This document shows positions 20,425 through 34,317 of a stretch of DNA of 64,000 nt, one piece after another. Each line of letters opens with the position of its first letter. Positions within the stretch are counted from its first letter, which is position 1. Origin of the DNA: Diphasiastrum complanatum (Eukaryota > Streptophyta > Lycopodiopsida > Lycopodiales > Lycopodiaceae); the NCBI GenBank assembly GCA_029204225.1, contig CM055092.1:44444309-44508308 (forward strand), read 5' to 3'. The translations under genes and the position numbers were made by a program. Under the pieces are notes generated by a model. That model saw nothing but the letters and a program-made list of their open reading frames with translations, searched no databases and was not told the DNA's origin.

Positions 20425-23400
20425 ATGAGTGGACGACGCACAAGTATGGAAAGGAACTTCCATGGGGCAACCCCCAAGATTGGTTCAAGATTGTTATTCT
20501 TATCAGGAAAGATCGCGGGGAGGAAGTCAGATTTCATGATTGACTCCGGAGCTTCACATAACTATATCTCAAGGAGCGTAGTGGAACAATTTAGCTTGCC
20601 GACTAGGAATGTTACATCTACTCTCAAGATAGAAATAGCGAAGGGAGCACTAGATGCAGACAAAGCGACATTGAACATCCCGGTGCAGATTGGAAGATGG
20701 AAGGCTAAACTTAGCTTTGTGATTTTAGAGATGGATGCCTTCAATGTGATTTTGGGCCTCCCTTGGTTAAATGAACACTGTATCGAAGTTTTGGGTAGGA
20801 GCTCAAACTTGGTCGTCTTGGATTACAAGGGACAAATCTGCGTGACAAAAGCCCTGCCCGGAGGAAATGCTGAGGATACCGATATTGAAAAAAATCTGGT
20901 TGCAGCATTACCGATGAAAAGAATGGCGAAAGGGAAAAGGTCAAAGTGCTTTCTTTGCATCTGCCGAGAAGTCCCAGAAGAGAAAAGCGTGCGACAAGAA
21001 AACTTGCCAAAAGAAGTGGCAGATCTGCTAGAAGAATTTAGCGATGTGTTTCCGGAGGAACTCCCAGCTAAGCTACTCAGTGGACCATAAAATTGAGTTG
21101 GTACCAGGAACGGAGCCAACTTCACGAGCACCCTACAGAATGTTTCAAGAAGAGTTGGCGGAACTGAAACGACAACTTGGGGAATTGATAGACAAAGGTT
21201 TTATTAGACCTAGCGCTTCACCTTTTGGAGCCCCAGTGTTGTTCGTGGAAAAGGCGGACAAAACTCTTCGAATGTGTGTGGATTATCGCATGCTTAACAA
21301 GAGTACCATCAAGAACAAGTACCCCATGCCTAGAATTGATGACCTATTCGACCAACTCAAACATGCCAAATACTTTAGCTAAATAGATCTCAGATCTGGA
21401 TATCATCAAATTCGAATAGCTAAAGGTGATGAGCACAAAACGGCGTTTTGAACGCGGTACGGGAGTCACGAGTTCCTGGTGATGCCATTCGGTCTAACAA
21501 ACACACCAGCCACTTTTTGCACGTTGATGAACAATATATTTCAAGACTTCCTGGATGAATTTGTCATTGTGTACATTGATGACATATTAGTATTTAGCCA
21601 GAACCTTAAAGATCACATTCAACATTTAAGGACAGTTCTCCAACGACTGAGGAGGAACTGCTTGTTCGTGAAAAGAGAGAAATGTGAGTTTGTGGTGGAG
21701 GAAATTGACTTCCTTGGACATGTTATAGGCCACGGACGGATTCAAATCGATCCTAAGAAGATCAAGGCTATCTTGGATTGGCTAGCACCTAAAATTGTTC
21801 ATGGCATCAAATCCTTTGTGGGCTTATATAACTTTTAAAGGAGATTCATTGAGGCATTTAGCAAAATTGTGGCACCATTGTTGGAGCAGACCAAGACTCA
21901 TCTGAAGATGACATGGACACCAGAATGTGAAGCAGCGTTCCAAGAACTAAAACGACGGATCACTCAAGAACCCATCCTTGCCTTACCGGACTTTAGCAAA
22001 CCTTTTGAAATACATACAGATGCGTCGAACTTTGTATTGGGGCCATGCTGATGCAAGACGGAAAACCTGTTGCATATTTTTCAAAGAAATTGAGTGACGT
22101 AGAGCGACGATGGCCAACTCATGAAAAAGAAATGGTCGCAGTAGTTCAAGCAGTGGAGCATTGGAGACATTATGTGGCTAGAAAACCCTTTAAGGCGTTC
22201 ACTAATAATGTATCACTCAAGTACTTCTCATCCCAAGGTATGCTCACGCCAAAGCAAATGCAATGGCAAAACTTTCTATCAAAATTCAATATAGACATTT
22301 TACACACGACGGGAAAGAACAATGTGGTGGCGGATGCACTAAGTAGACAGGAACACTTGATGGCAATAGTGACAACTCAGGTGACTGGCCTACTCCAAGA
22401 AATCAGGGAGAATTATGGTGTAGATGCGTTGGCGAAGGACTTAATGATCGAATTCCAGCTGGGAAAGCCTCATAAACATTTCACTTGGAAAGATCAAATG
22501 GTTGTTTATAAATAACGCAGAGTATATGTCCCAGACAACATCAACCTGAGGAAGAAAGTCTTGCGAGAACATCATGACGTACTAGCCGTCGGGCATCCAG
22601 GGGTGAATCGCATGTATGAACTTCTCAAAAGAGGCTTCTATTGGCCAAGTATGTGGGCAGACGTTGAATCCTATGTGCAAACATGCCCGACATGTCAACA
22701 AGTGAAGGTGGAACCGCTAGCTCCGGCTGGACTACTCCAACTATTACCGGTACCAGCATACCCATGGGATTCGGTGAGCATGGATTTTATTGTTCAACTA
22801 CCACGGTGCCAAGGATTCGACTCAATTTATGTGGTGGTTGACCGGTTTTCAAAGCAAGTTCATCTAGTACCAACTAAAAGTTCAGTGACAGCTGAAGAAG
22901 TGGCAAGGTTATTTTTCAAATGTGTTTTCAAATACCACGGCCTGCCTAGAACGACTATTTCTGACCGAGACACCAAGTTCGTCGGAAAGTTTTGGACTTC
23001 TCTATTTCGCCTCGTGGGAACCGGATTGAATTTCAGTACTGCATATCACCCTCAGACAGATGGGCAAACGGAACGAGTCAATCGACAGATTGAACAATAT
23101 TTACAAAATTATGTCGCTTGGGACCAATCCGATTGGGTCAACTACTTGGATATTCTCAAGTTTGCACATAACAACCAAGTGAACATATCTACTGGAAGGG
23201 CACCCTTCGAGATAAGCAATGGTCGGCTACCGATTGTTCCAAGCTCTTTTCTTACAGGCGTGCAGGAAACACCAATACCCACTGTAGAGGAATTCATCAA
23301 TGAGTGGCACACAAAGCTGACAGAGGTGAAGGCATTTTTAGAGCAGTCACAAAGGAGTATGGCAGCTGACGTAAACCCACATCGACGAGAACTGGAATTT

Positions 23401-23895
23401 GAGGAAGGTGATCAAGTATGGCTGAACACAAAGAACATTGCATTACCAAAAAGTTTTTCTCATAAGTTCGCTCGACCTTATGCGGGACCATATTATGTCA
23501 CCAAGACGATCAACCCAGTGGCTTACCGATTAGCGCTGCCATCCAGCTTGGATATACACAATGTGTTTCATATCTCATTACTCAAACAGTACAAACCAGA
23601 TGAGCGATTTGATCGGCAACACGAACTCCGTCACCCACCAACGACACTTGATGATACGAAGAGGCAGCTTGTACCAAAACAAATATTGACACATAGAAAG
23701 CGAACTAGCGTTCAACGTGAATATCTAGTAAAGTGGCTACGGGCTCCACTTATTGAGGCTTCTTGGGAGTACGAAGACAAACTTAAGGAGGGAGCCCCTG
23801 AAGTACTAGCAGATTATCTGCAGAAGAACCAACGCAATAGCCGTTTTCCCATATCGGCACACAAAGCACTACCTAGCGGCATGTCTCTTACATAA
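20425..23895 (+). pseudogene. pol: A2 protease-RT-RNase H-integrase-chromodomain, decayed
   Basis: The likely start ATG is at 20425. The protease has an intact D40-S-G triad (FMIDSGASHNYIS). A one-base shift near 21075 leads to [33 protein letters not shown], and VYIDDILVF with catalytic YIDD at about 21572-21585. RNase H begins with EIHTDASNF. A second one-base shift near 22040 is followed by YFSKKLSDVE and TGKNNVVADALSR. The integrase HHCC zinc finger (GHPGVNRMYEL...CPTCQQ) precedes the DDE core in SMDFIVQLP, SDRDTKF and TDGQTERVN. The C-terminal chromodomain shows REYLVKW...ASWE. Stops lie at 21380, 21449, 21836 and 22513. The chromodomain identifies a chromovirus. No zinc knuckle or capsid precedes the protease. 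Confidence 0.88.
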
Positions 23896-24099
23896 ACATT
23901 CATGGCCATTCTGAAGTTCAAGGAACTTCCCGGTATTTTTCTTAAGTTTGCCAATAAATCACTTGCAGCTTTACACAGGTTTTACGTAAGTGAACTTTAT
24001 CTACACTTTTCCAGTACTATTGCCAATGTATTTTGTAATTCAAAGTTGTTAAGGCCGGTGAATTAAGCCCGTGCCATACGTCCTAGGTCTAGTTTGGCC

Positions 24100-24136
24100 C
24101 TGATGAGGACATCAGCTGTTTCAAACGAGGGGAGGA
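24100..24136 (+). promoter_or_regulatory. A2 pre-PPT hairpin and polypurine tract
   Basis: CTGATGAGGACATCAG (24100-24115) and AAACGAGGGGAGGA (24123-24136) directly before the 3' LTR, the same as in A1. Confidence 0.8.
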
Positions 24137-25054
24137 TGTTGTAAAGCTGACTCAGGTGCACCCAACGTGCCCTGTAAGACTCTAAGGGGTGACACTCCCT
24201 AAGGTCCCAGAGCAAGTTAGAACGTCAAGGACTGAGCCTCCGACCTGTGGTGAGCCAGTCAAGTAGTCACAAGTCATGAGCTAGCTCTGGAGCTCGAGTC
24301 ATGGCCTAGTCAGGAAGCAAGTTGATTCTGCCACCGGAACGGCTCCCGGGACCCATGTCCGGGAGCTAGACTGATTCTGCCAGGCTTGCCAGGCTTACTC
24401 AGCAAAATAAAAACTAAGTCCCAAAAAGCGTGCTTTACCAGAAAGCACTATGTTTCAGAACAGAGGGGGTGCGCCGAATCACAGCAGAACTATAAGGGGA
24501 GTCCGGCAGACAGAAACTTGGGCAGCTCAACCAGCGCCAGGAATCCAGTCACCAGGTCTCAGCTCCCTCTACCAGCACGAGCCAGGCACAATGCCCAGCA
24601 CGTGTTGGTGGCCCCGAGACCGATCAGTCTATGTATGAATGTAACCTCTTCCAAATCTAATAAAGTTGATCCTTGGGGATGATTACCATTTCGGTTTCGC
24701 CTCCGGGACTGGTCCAAGTGGAAGGACCCTTACTACAACCTTTTTGCGTCGCTGGCGCCTAAGGGTCTCTGTCATCGACATGGGGCTTGCCGCTATGCCA
24801 ATTGGTCAGTTTGGCGACCACTATGCCTTGGGTTTCATGTGTGGCTTGTCTTTGCCTTTGGTTACCTTTTGGGCACGGATTCTGAGTTGGCTTTCGAGTT
24901 GGTTGGGATTCCAGTTTTTTTAAGTCTGAATGGTTAAGCTTGTTACGTTTCTGAGTTGGCTTTTACGTAAGTGCATGATGGATGAATGTTAGACTTAAGC
25001 GCGTGTTGGGGAAACCCCTCAAGTCCCAACGCCCTTTGAGACGCCGGCGCAACA
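24137..25054 (+). repeat. A2 3' LTR (918 bp)
   Basis: TGTTG...CAACA, followed by the target duplication CTTTG (25055-25059). Confidence 0.92.
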
Positions 25055-26790
25055 CTTTGACATTTCAGATTAGGCCATTTGAATTTCAACAGTATTCAAT
25101 AAATGTCAACTCAGAAACTAGTACAAGATCTGCCTTCTGTTAGCAAGCCAACTTCTCCATGTGAAAGTTGTATGATCAGCAAGCATGCAAGAAGTCCATT
25201 CATTTCAGACTCAATTCATACTTCCAAAGGCATGCTTGATCTTATACATAGCGACATTTGTGGCCCGATGCAGACTACTTCCAAAGGGGGAGCTCTATAC
25301 CTCCTAACCTTCATCGATGACTTCTCTCAAAGGACTGCAACCGACCTCCTGAAGAACAAATCAGAGGCATTCAAGTTCTTCACATAGGTCAAAGCGTCTG
25401 CTGAAAATTAGACATAGAGAAAGATTAAAGCTCTATTCACAGATGGAGGGAGAGAATTTATCTCCATCGAATTTAAAGAGTTCTACAAAGCCAACGGAAT
25501 ACATCAACAATTCACAACAAGCTACTCACCTCAGTCCAATGGTGTAGTAGCTGAGCGGAAGAATCGGACACTTATCGAAAGTGCCAAGAGCATGTCGGCC
25601 CATGTCTCTCTTCTGAAGAAATTTTGGGCTGAAGCTGTTGCTACAGCCGCCTACCTACAAAATCGATCCATCACCAAAGCCTTGAATGGCAAGACACCTT
25701 ATGATGTGTGGACAGGATCAAAACCATCACTCAAGAATATTAGTGTTTGGTTGCATCGCTTATGCTCAGATCCTTGAAGATCTTAGGAAGAAGCTAGATG
25801 ACAAAAGCATAAAATCAATTTTTGTTGGCTATTCTCCATATCACAAGGCATACAAGCTCTACAATCTGGAAACAGCAAAATCATTCATGAGCAGAGATGT
25901 CATCTTTGTGGAAAATCGATTTATCAACCACAAGGGAAAATCTCAAGAGATTTCCGATCCAGGTATCGAAAAAAATTTCGATATAGATATCAAAAAAGAC
26001 AACAGGATCGAAAATCAGGAAATCGATACAAACTCAAAAAATGAGACAGAACCTCAACAAGACAAATCACATCAGGGAGTCGTGACTCAACCAAGAAGAT
26101 CAAATCGACCAAGAAAACCTGCATCTAGATTATGGACGATGCAGCCTGCTACTTCGTGCAAGAACCAAACACAGTATCGGAGGCGATGTCTACACCGGAT
26201 GTTGATCAATGGAAAGCAGTGATGGATACTGAATTCGATTCTCTGATAGAAAATCAAATGTGGATAGTCATTGAGTTGCCAAAGGGAAAAAATCTGATTC
26301 CATGCAAATGGATATTCAAGGTGAAGTATGATACTGAAGGAAGGCTAAATCGATATAAAGCCAAGCTGGTCGCCAAAGGCTATTTCCAGATTCCAGATTT
26401 GGAGTATTCCGAGACATTCAGCCCGGTCGTCAAGCATGCTTCGATCTGTCTGTTACTCTCCTTTGCAACCGCAGCAGATCTCGAGGTCCATCAGATGGAT
26501 GTCCAGACCGCTTTTCTCAACGGAACCATTGAAGAGAAAATGTTCATGTCACAGCCAAAAGGATATGAGCTGAGGGGTAAGCAACACCTTGTGTGTAAAA
26601 TCCACAAGGCACTCTATGGGCTAAAATAGTCACCCAGGGCCTGGTTCTAGAAAATCAATGCATTTCTTATTGAGAATGGCTTCATTCCAAACTCAGCAGA
26701 CTCAAATGTCTACTTCAAGTCTGTATCGAATTTTTTCATCATCATCATTCTCTATGTGGATGATACACTATTATTCAGTCATTAGGGGAT
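25055..26790 (+). pseudogene. Ty1/copia 3' portion (integrase and RT), decayed
   Basis: Continues the copia element interrupted by A2. LGHLNF and CESCMISKHARSPF form the integrase zinc finger; DLIHSDICGPM holds the first catalytic Asp; TDGGREF...SPQSNGVVAERKNRTL holds the second Asp and the Glu. RT follows with MWIVIELPKGKNLIPCKW, QMDVQTAFLNG and LYVDDTLLFS at about 26750-26780. There are several stops (25385, two more before 25430, and at about 26627) and frameshifts. Homology ends just after YVDD, so RNase H and the 3' LTR are lost. Confidence 0.85.
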
Positions 26791-27700
26791 ATTAGAACTC
26801 AAAATGGGTCCTTTATCAAGATTTTTGTTGCTTCCTAGCTAGTTTGTTAAACAGTGAAAAAAACCATAAAAGTTCAAAAAACCCTTGTAAAACCAAAAAA
26901 AAATTTTGTTATATAACCCTCGCCACTCCTGCTCAAGCTAGTTCTCACTGAGACAAGCTTACATACTAGTCTACAAGAGTTTCTCTGTACATAATCCCTA
27001 GGAAGGTTCTCAAGCTCCAGAAAGTGCCATTCCCATCCAGAACCCTCGCAGACCCTAGTTTTTAAAGTTTTTGTTGCAACTAATCTTCGCCACTCCTGCT
27101 AAAGCTTTCTCACTCTAAGTGTAGCTTATAGACGAGTAGTTTTTTTTATGAGTTTTACAAAGAAAACTACAATTTTTGCCTGAAGAAACCTTTGCAACCT
27201 GGTCCATTGAGCTCAAAAAGACTTTTTTTTATCCAAGGCCAAGTCTGTGAGAGTTCGTAAGAAGTTTTGATGAATCTATAATTCAAAAAGTGATCAAAAA
27301 CCCCCTCAAACATCAATAACTTCCATATCAATAAGAGTTAACCTTCGTCTGTTTGAACCAAGCAAGATCCAACCCACATCCAGCTATAGTTAAGTAGGCG
27401 AGAGTTCATTCCTAGTAGATTACAAGAAATCTGGTTTTTTGACTGTCATACAATACGAAGAACCTTCCCCAGTCCAACCTTTGCCAAAGTAACCTTCGCA
27501 ACAATCATCAGTAGGTAGATATGCATCAGATCCATCAAAAGTGAAAGTTTCAAGCCAATTTGAACAATAGTAACAGAATTAACATCAACAATTGTTTTCC
27601 TTTTAGATTAAAAAAAAAAAGGTTTTGAAAAACTACACATCTTTGGCTATTTCTTTCGTCACCTTTATGGATTTTTTTTTTCATAAAAACTTCTATCATG
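26791..27700. other. AT-rich sequence, nothing recognised
   Basis: A phrase like CGCCACTCCTGCTNAAGCT occurs at about 26928 and 27089, suggesting an old 160-bp duplication. No supported gene. Confidence 0.5.
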
Positions 27701-28020
27701 TTCATCAAGCATACATCTAAAGCATTCCAGCGCTTTCAAGAATTCATAACAAAGTCAGAAATTCAAAGTGGCAAGAACTAATCACTTCAAACTAATAGAG
27801 GAAGATAATCCACCTTGAATGAGTTCAAATCTTATCTCTTAATCATTGACATTTTTCACCAAATTATAGTAAGATATTCACTTTAGCATAATGGCATTGT
27901 TGAGAGAAAGAATAGACCCTATTAGAGGATGTTAGATCAATATTGAATCATGCTAAGTTGCCTACAAAGTTGTGGGTAGAAGCCATAGCTAATGAATATT
28001 ATCGTCAAGATATTTCATAA
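27701..28020 (+). pseudogene. Ty1/copia integrase relic
   Basis: With a few frameshifts and stops, the plus strand reads through copia integrase landmarks: FQRFQEFITKSEIQSGK, NEFKSYLL, HNGIVERKNR (catalytic Glu region) and LNHAKLPTKLWVEAIANEYY. A second, older copia insertion or a displaced piece. Confidence 0.7.
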
Positions 28021-31000
28021 GTTGGTGGAGAAATGGAGTTTTTAGAGCACTTTGAAAAATTGGGCTCTCTCTCGATATTGAGAGATGCTTTCCTCACAAA
28101 TGGTAGGCAAATTTCTAACATAAACCTTTGAAAATATCTATGGTTGTCCAGCGACCTCCTATGGCCAATGATATGTCCTTACAACTTCAAAAACGATGGA
28201 AAAACGAAAAAGTTATGATCAGTTTTACGAAAAATCGTAATCCTCACCTAGTGTTTTCAGAAGACCTGACTTTAATTTTCACAGTTTTTGGCCATTTTTT
28301 GACGTTGTCTGATGCTATGCACATGCTAAAGCAGCCAATACTATGTCTAATCAGTACATCAATGCTCTGCTTCTTGCTTATCGATCGCCATTAACCATGA
28401 GCTCTTAGAAAACCATTTTTTCGAAGCTCTCTTAAATGGCAACACTGCTCTATGAAAAACCCTGGCAAGCTTTGATACCAAGTTAAAATTTGCATCAAAT
28501 AGGATCATTGATTGTTTTGGCATATCTTGTCAACCCTGTTTCACTAGAATTTTATGTTTTCCTTTCTCCTTCTCGTCATTGGATAGGTCAATAGACAATT
28601 TGTCGTCAACCTTATGTAAGGGAAAGCTCTTCAAGATATTGATTACAAGACAAAACACAAGAGAACACATTGTGGAGTAAACCACCCAACCAAGTAGAAG
28701 CAACCGACCAATCTCCAGAAGCTTCACCCCCGAGCCAAGGAATAGGAAGCAAGAGTAGAGTGAGAGGACCTGGCAATGAATCACCAAAAGAATGGAGTAG
28801 TAGGACGAGTTTCCAAGGTTCAAATAGGGCCCAAGCCTTCATGTGCATGCAGTCATGAAAGGCCTAAACTCCCCAATTAAAAAATCCCATTGCTATTGAT
28901 ACTCTACACATGCATTGACTGTCCTAAACCATGTACTAACTCCAAATAGTGTGTCTGGGCCTCACAAGGTTATTAATTACTATACGGGTCTCGTCCAGTA
29001 TGACGTGGCGTAACCAATAATCTCGAGCACTGGAGTACCGTGTATCCAAGTCTAGGATTATACAATCACATAAGAACAATAAAAATTGAAATGCTAATCA
29101 AATGGTAACGAATAATTGCCATTCAATACCAAAATGGTGGCCATCCTAGCCCAAGCATAAGCTTGCTCGCTTGGCGAATTCAGTTTCATATAAAGACACT
29201 TGTCCTCCTACAAAGGAAAACAATACACTTGTACACTTGTCCTCCTACCAAGAAAAAACTTGTTACCATCTCCTAGAAATATGATAATAAACATCAAATC
29301 ATTAACTTACAAATGAATAATAAAGACTCATAGTAACGTAAAGGCACTTAAGGAATACCTTCCAATAAGCTACCAACCACAATTTAAGAGTCCCACTAGG
29401 TTTATGTCGCCCTATAACTTGGCAACTAGCCCAATAAGACTCAAACTAGTCCATATCTACTACTAGCTTAGTCTGTTCTCAATCACCCTTTGCAAAAATG
29501 ATGCACACTCATCTTAGTGATTCTACTTCATGGCACCCCACATACCACTTGATCCAGATCTTCAAATTCCTCACGAAAGCACTAAAAGCTTTCTAATTTA
29601 AATGAAAAAACCGAAGGATTTTCCTCACATATAATGACATCAACAAAAAGTGCAAGCCATCATTCTCTATCATGCAAATAAAAAACAATTTATTAAATGA
29701 TACATTTCTCAAAGATCATGACTTCAAGGAAGGGGATATGGCCTACATTAGAATAAATCACAAAGGGTTCAAGAAAAAAGAAAACTCACAACTTTAAATT
29801 CTTGATATATGGACACCTCCAACTCATTGGAATAGTAGGAACAAGGCATTCAAATTGCTTCTACCACCACTCCTTCAGCTGCATTCTACCTCCAATGTTT
29901 CAATCTCCAACACTATAAAGCACCAATCTTATTTGAATGGTCAAAAACCATTGGTGAAAACACCATCTCAAAAGATTTGATAATTGAAGCTAAAAAGATC
30001 CTTCAACATGATACCATCATCAATCCATCGACAAAACAACAAGGGGATAAGGTTGCGTCTTATGGGATGAAAATGATGTGATAATAAAAGCTGAAAAGAT
30101 CCTTCAACATGATACCATCATCAATACATCAACAAAACAACAAGGAAAGGGGATAAAAATGCACAAGTCCACCAGATCCAACAACTTATATGAAAAGCAG
30201 GAGATCCCCCAGTTATTCTTCCATTTGAACATCGTTGGAGATAGTGAATAGCAAGGGGGAAATTCATGGTGTGGCTGTTCATAAAGTTGTACACTGTAAT
30301 TTCCCACATTTAGTGCACAACGACTAAACAGGAAGTAATTGAATAATCCCAATGTACTCCAAATCTAAAGCTCAATATTACTTTGTTTATAGAAACTTGG
30401 TTTTAAGCTATTGATACATGATTTTCAAATATGAGGTCATAAGCCACTACAACCAATCTCATTGAGAGCACTATCCACAACTTCATTAAGGCTGTTGTTT
30501 GTCTCTTTCGTACACTTCATTTCAATTGTTAAGCCTGGAAAGCCTAGCCAAAACCCAAAGCATGTAAACCTGGTAAGTCAGATGGCTTGAACTGTTTGAT
30601 TAAGATTTAACAAGTGATTCCTTGTCACATGTTAGCTATAAATAGCAATTATATTGAATTAGAAACATCAATCTTTGAGAAATAATCTAACAAACTGGCT
30701 GAAAGGCCACCAAATTATACATGAAATTGGTGGGCCTTTTCAAAAGAGAAGTGGACCCGATTAAGTAAAATTAATCAGGTAAGCCCATTGACTCGAGAAG
30801 CTATAAACATTTCTAGTTCACAAATTGAGTTTTTGGTGTTTGGAGCTTCTCTTTGAAAGCTTCTATGGTGTTCTTAACTCATTTGCCATTCTATCCACAT
30901 AATAATAGTGTTGCTGTACTCTAGTGTTAGGCTTCATAATTTGAACGGAATTGCTAGCTCTAATTATACATCATTTAAAGATGAAAGCAATTTTAGAATA

Positions 31001-31931
31001 CGAAAATACAAAATTAAAACCACTCAAGAAAGGGGGTGTGTGAGTACTCATTGTAGAATGCTACAAGCAGTCATAGAAATTGATATTAATTTGACTTCCA
31101 TATCACATATTGGTAAAGTTATAACAATGGCCATGGTTACAATGGATATAGCTATGAACATTCAAGGATTGGCACAAGATCTTGAAGGTGAATATAACAA
31201 TAAAATGGTCATTCCAAATGACAACCTAAATCCACTGTCAGTATTACCTACAGATCTGATCTATCCAATTTTTCCCGTCTCTTACCCATAAGCACTTGCA
31301 TTATTGTCGGATGTTGTTTTTGCAACTTTGTGCTTATATACTCACAAAGAGACAGAACATGACTGAATTAGAACGTGCTATGCCACAGAGTCAACTACTC
31401 CCCAAGAGAAGTCAAGAACATTCTTTAGTTAGCCTTCAAAACAAAACAATTCAGGGCCCTTTCACTATTGACAAATAATTAGTTAGCTCTAGACAACCCT
31501 ATACAAAAGGCTTTATTTGAGAAAATTCTACCATGGCAGTCAAACTTAATTAGTCAATCATGTAATAATCACTTTCATGATTGAAACTCTAGTTGGAAAG
31601 TCTTAAATCAGCTATTGATTATGGGGACTTCCCAACCATAATCTTAGGACTGCATTGGAGCACAAAAAACATATCAGCTGATCACGATGTAAAATGGCTT
31701 GACAACATTGTTCACAGCTCTACAAGATACACAGGCCCTCTGATGGCCATATTGATATATGATTCCCACGAAGTATTGAATGGTGGGTAAAGAAAAAAAT
31801 CCCCAGTCAAAGGGATAAACAAAGGGATAAAGAAAAAAATTTACAACCAAAATTTCAATTTCCTTGTCAAACAAAGATCTCAGACACCATGACGGAGCGC
31901 AGAAAAGAGCAAATCCCCAGTGCCATAATTT
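28021..31931. other. AT-rich intergenic DNA downstream of the ACCase gene
   Basis: I recognise no gene. A roughly 90-bp unit (GATCCTTCAACATGATACC...) is duplicated in tandem at about 29997-30060 and 30090-30155. An open stretch at 30908-31291 has no recognisable domain. The 3' end of the ACCase transcript probably lies within the first few hundred bases below 31932. Confidence 0.5.
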
Positions 31932-34317
31932 TCAGTTATCCAGCACGTGTTTTAACTTCTCCACTAGCTTCGACTTTGTAGAAGAGTCCAGCTGAATACA
32001 AACCCAGATTTCAAACTTAAATGTCAGTGCACAGGATATATTAACCATGTACAAACTAGTAACAACAAATTACGTAGCAAAACTGCAGATAAATATTATG
32101 TGTGGCATAAAGCACATACTGAGAGGATTAAAAACCTATTCTCACAATGAGCACATTTACCGTAAGGAGTGCAGCACGTAAACTTTGCGGAAAAGCCTCC
32201 AATTCTGTTTCTGACCTAAAAAGGGCAACTAGTTCAGTGGCAACTTTTGCCACTCCCAGTTTCTGTAGGTGTTGCTCTAGATTTGCTTTCATTTGTATCC
32301 AAGTCAAGAAATTCAGATCATCATCCCATGAAGTGTCAATGTTCGGATCTTTTGTTCCAGCACACAAATACCAGCTTTTAATCAAATTTAATGCATCTCC
32401 ATGAGACAAATCTTGCCCTGCCACGACTTTTACTTCCCGTATTGCAGATTCCTCTGCTAATCGTCTCACCAATCGTTTGTGGAAAAATTGCCGTGACTCT
32501 TCCCAGTTTACAACCCTCTTTATTATTCCTTTAGCAGCAAGACGGAAAGAAGTATCATGGAGTTCTGCAAAGCGTATAGCAATTTGTTTGTACAAAGGAA
32601 GCAGCAATTTTTCACGAGCAGCAACCATCTGTTGAATGGATTCAATTGAGCCTGATGAAGTTGCAGTAGAACTTTGAAGACGCCGCTGAAGGCTCAAAAG
32701 CTGAGGATCAAGGCGATGCATGCATTCAATGAGTTCCCGATTGCGGAATTTAATTTCTATCATCCCCTCTGGCTCCAGCACACCAGCCCTTGCACTTCTT
32801 TCAGCATACATTTCCACCTGATCTGGATTGATCTTACTGTCGACAACCACCCAGGCTCCTCCACGCAATTCTCCAGTTTTTGGCACATAGACAAAAACTG
32901 GGTTCTCATAACATCGAAGGTGTTCCACAATGGTGGAGCCAGCCTGTAAGACTCCCTCAAAAAGATCTCTTTGTCCACCTGAAAACCCTCGCCAGTTCGC
33001 CAAAATAAACAAAGGTAAACCTTCTTTGTTGAAGTCCAGTATTGCCTGAGCTGTTTTTGCTGCAGAGTCTGGGAACCATACCTGACCTGCCTGAGGCACT
33101 ACTCTTTCTTGAGAATCTAATTGACCAGGATCTGCAGGAATTGTCTGCATAACTGTCTGTGTTTCAACTGCAATAATACCAACTGGGACACCACCAAGTC
33201 TTGCACGCCCTGTGACAACTGTACGAGCCCAACCTTCAAAAGTTTCAACAAAGCTATCTTTGTCAAACAATCCACCTAGCCATTTTCCATTAGCTTCAAT
33301 CCCACATATTGCAGCACGAGGGTCACAGGAAGTTTCAGGATTATAAGTTAAGAGCCTTTCTGGAGGGTCTAAGACTCTTGTGATAGGAAGTGAACCACCT
33401 CTTTTTGCAGGAACATAGCTTAACCACTTCAGGACTGCTGAAATACCCTCCAAATCGTCAGACACAGTAAGATGGACAACCCCATTAGTAGCCATGATCT
33501 TGGGCCCTCCTAACTGCATATGGGAGCTATATACCTCTCTTCCAAGAAGCTTATTCAAAGCTGAGAACCCAGTCAGTATGATAGGCTGATCAATGCGCTG
33601 AATGCATCGCATACCCAATCTGGCAAGATATGCACCGATCCCAACAGTCCTACCAGTCACGAAGGTAAGAGTGAAAGTCTCCCTATAAGCTCTTGAGAAT
33701 GCACCAGCAATGGCACCACTGCCAGATAGGTTTTCCACACCAAGTCCATCCTCCTTGCCAATAATGTCATCTATCACCCATCTTACCTCTCCTGTTGCTA
33801 GTTCCAACTTGTGTGCGTTGACAGAAGAGCCAATGCGACCAAAATCCTCTGCAGATAGATACAGATACTGGAAGCCTTGTTCTGGAGTATCATCTGCTGC
33901 TGACCATCCAACTTTGAAGGATGATCTCACTTCCTCAGCAACTCCAATCCTAGCACCTGAATTTGCTGCAAGATAAATAAGTGGCAGTCCCTGCTTGCAA
34001 GCTACATTGGTGATAGCTTTGAAGAAAGCATCCTCTTTTGGACCAAAGGCTCCAGCACCATGCGTGACATCATTTGAAATAACCAGGATTTCACGACCAT
34101 CAGGGAACTCTGGAGTGCATATATCCATTGACCATGCAACCATTCCAACATCATTAACAGCAGGTGGCCTGTCTACAGTTACTAAGGTAGTGTCCCATGT
34201 TGGTTCATGTCCGAGGAAGCCAATCTCTGAAGCTCGAAGCAGTGGCTTGTTTGGTTGAAGAAGCTCCGAGGAGAACGGTGCATTCTTCCAACTCTGCCTT
34301 AATGCTGTTTCAAAGAC
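31932..34317 (-). CDS. ACC1: ACCase carboxyltransferase exons and C-terminus
   Basis: The 2157-bp exon (34317-32161, 719 codons) encodes nearly the whole carboxyltransferase domain, which transfers the carboxyl from biotin to acetyl-CoA. Landmarks in order: GREILVISNDVTHGAGAFG, LAANSGARIG, the N-half core ending near LGGPKIMATNGVVHLTV, then the C-half with GWARTVVTGRARLGG, LANWRGFSGGQRDLFEG and AWVVVDSKINPD. The donor is GTAAAT at 32160. The final 60-bp exon (31991-31932) encodes a Lys-rich tail (KSKLVEKLKHVLDN) and TGA. I placed this last exon by splice sites and similarity of the tail to the family. Confidence 0.93.

Larger units (their letters stand above)
18793..25054 (+). mobile_element. 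A2: Ty3/gypsy chromovirus encoding protease-pol but no gag
   Basis: Complete 6262-bp LTR element with a perfect target duplication CTTTG (18788-18792, 25055-25059). LTRs are 918 bp each and differ at about 36 sites by my count. PBS, leader array, pre-PPT hairpin and PPT match A1. The only coding region (20425-23895) starts about 20 residues before the retropepsin domain. No gag is present: only 715 bp separate the LTR from that start, and most of that is the shared leader. The pol frame has two frameshifts and four stops, so this copy is dead. Confidence 0.9.

Noticed and set aside
30908-31291. 127-codon open frame downstream of ACCase as a gene
   Set aside because: AT-rich, no recognisable domain, no splice or promoter support; length is compatible with chance in 5 kb of AT-rich DNA.
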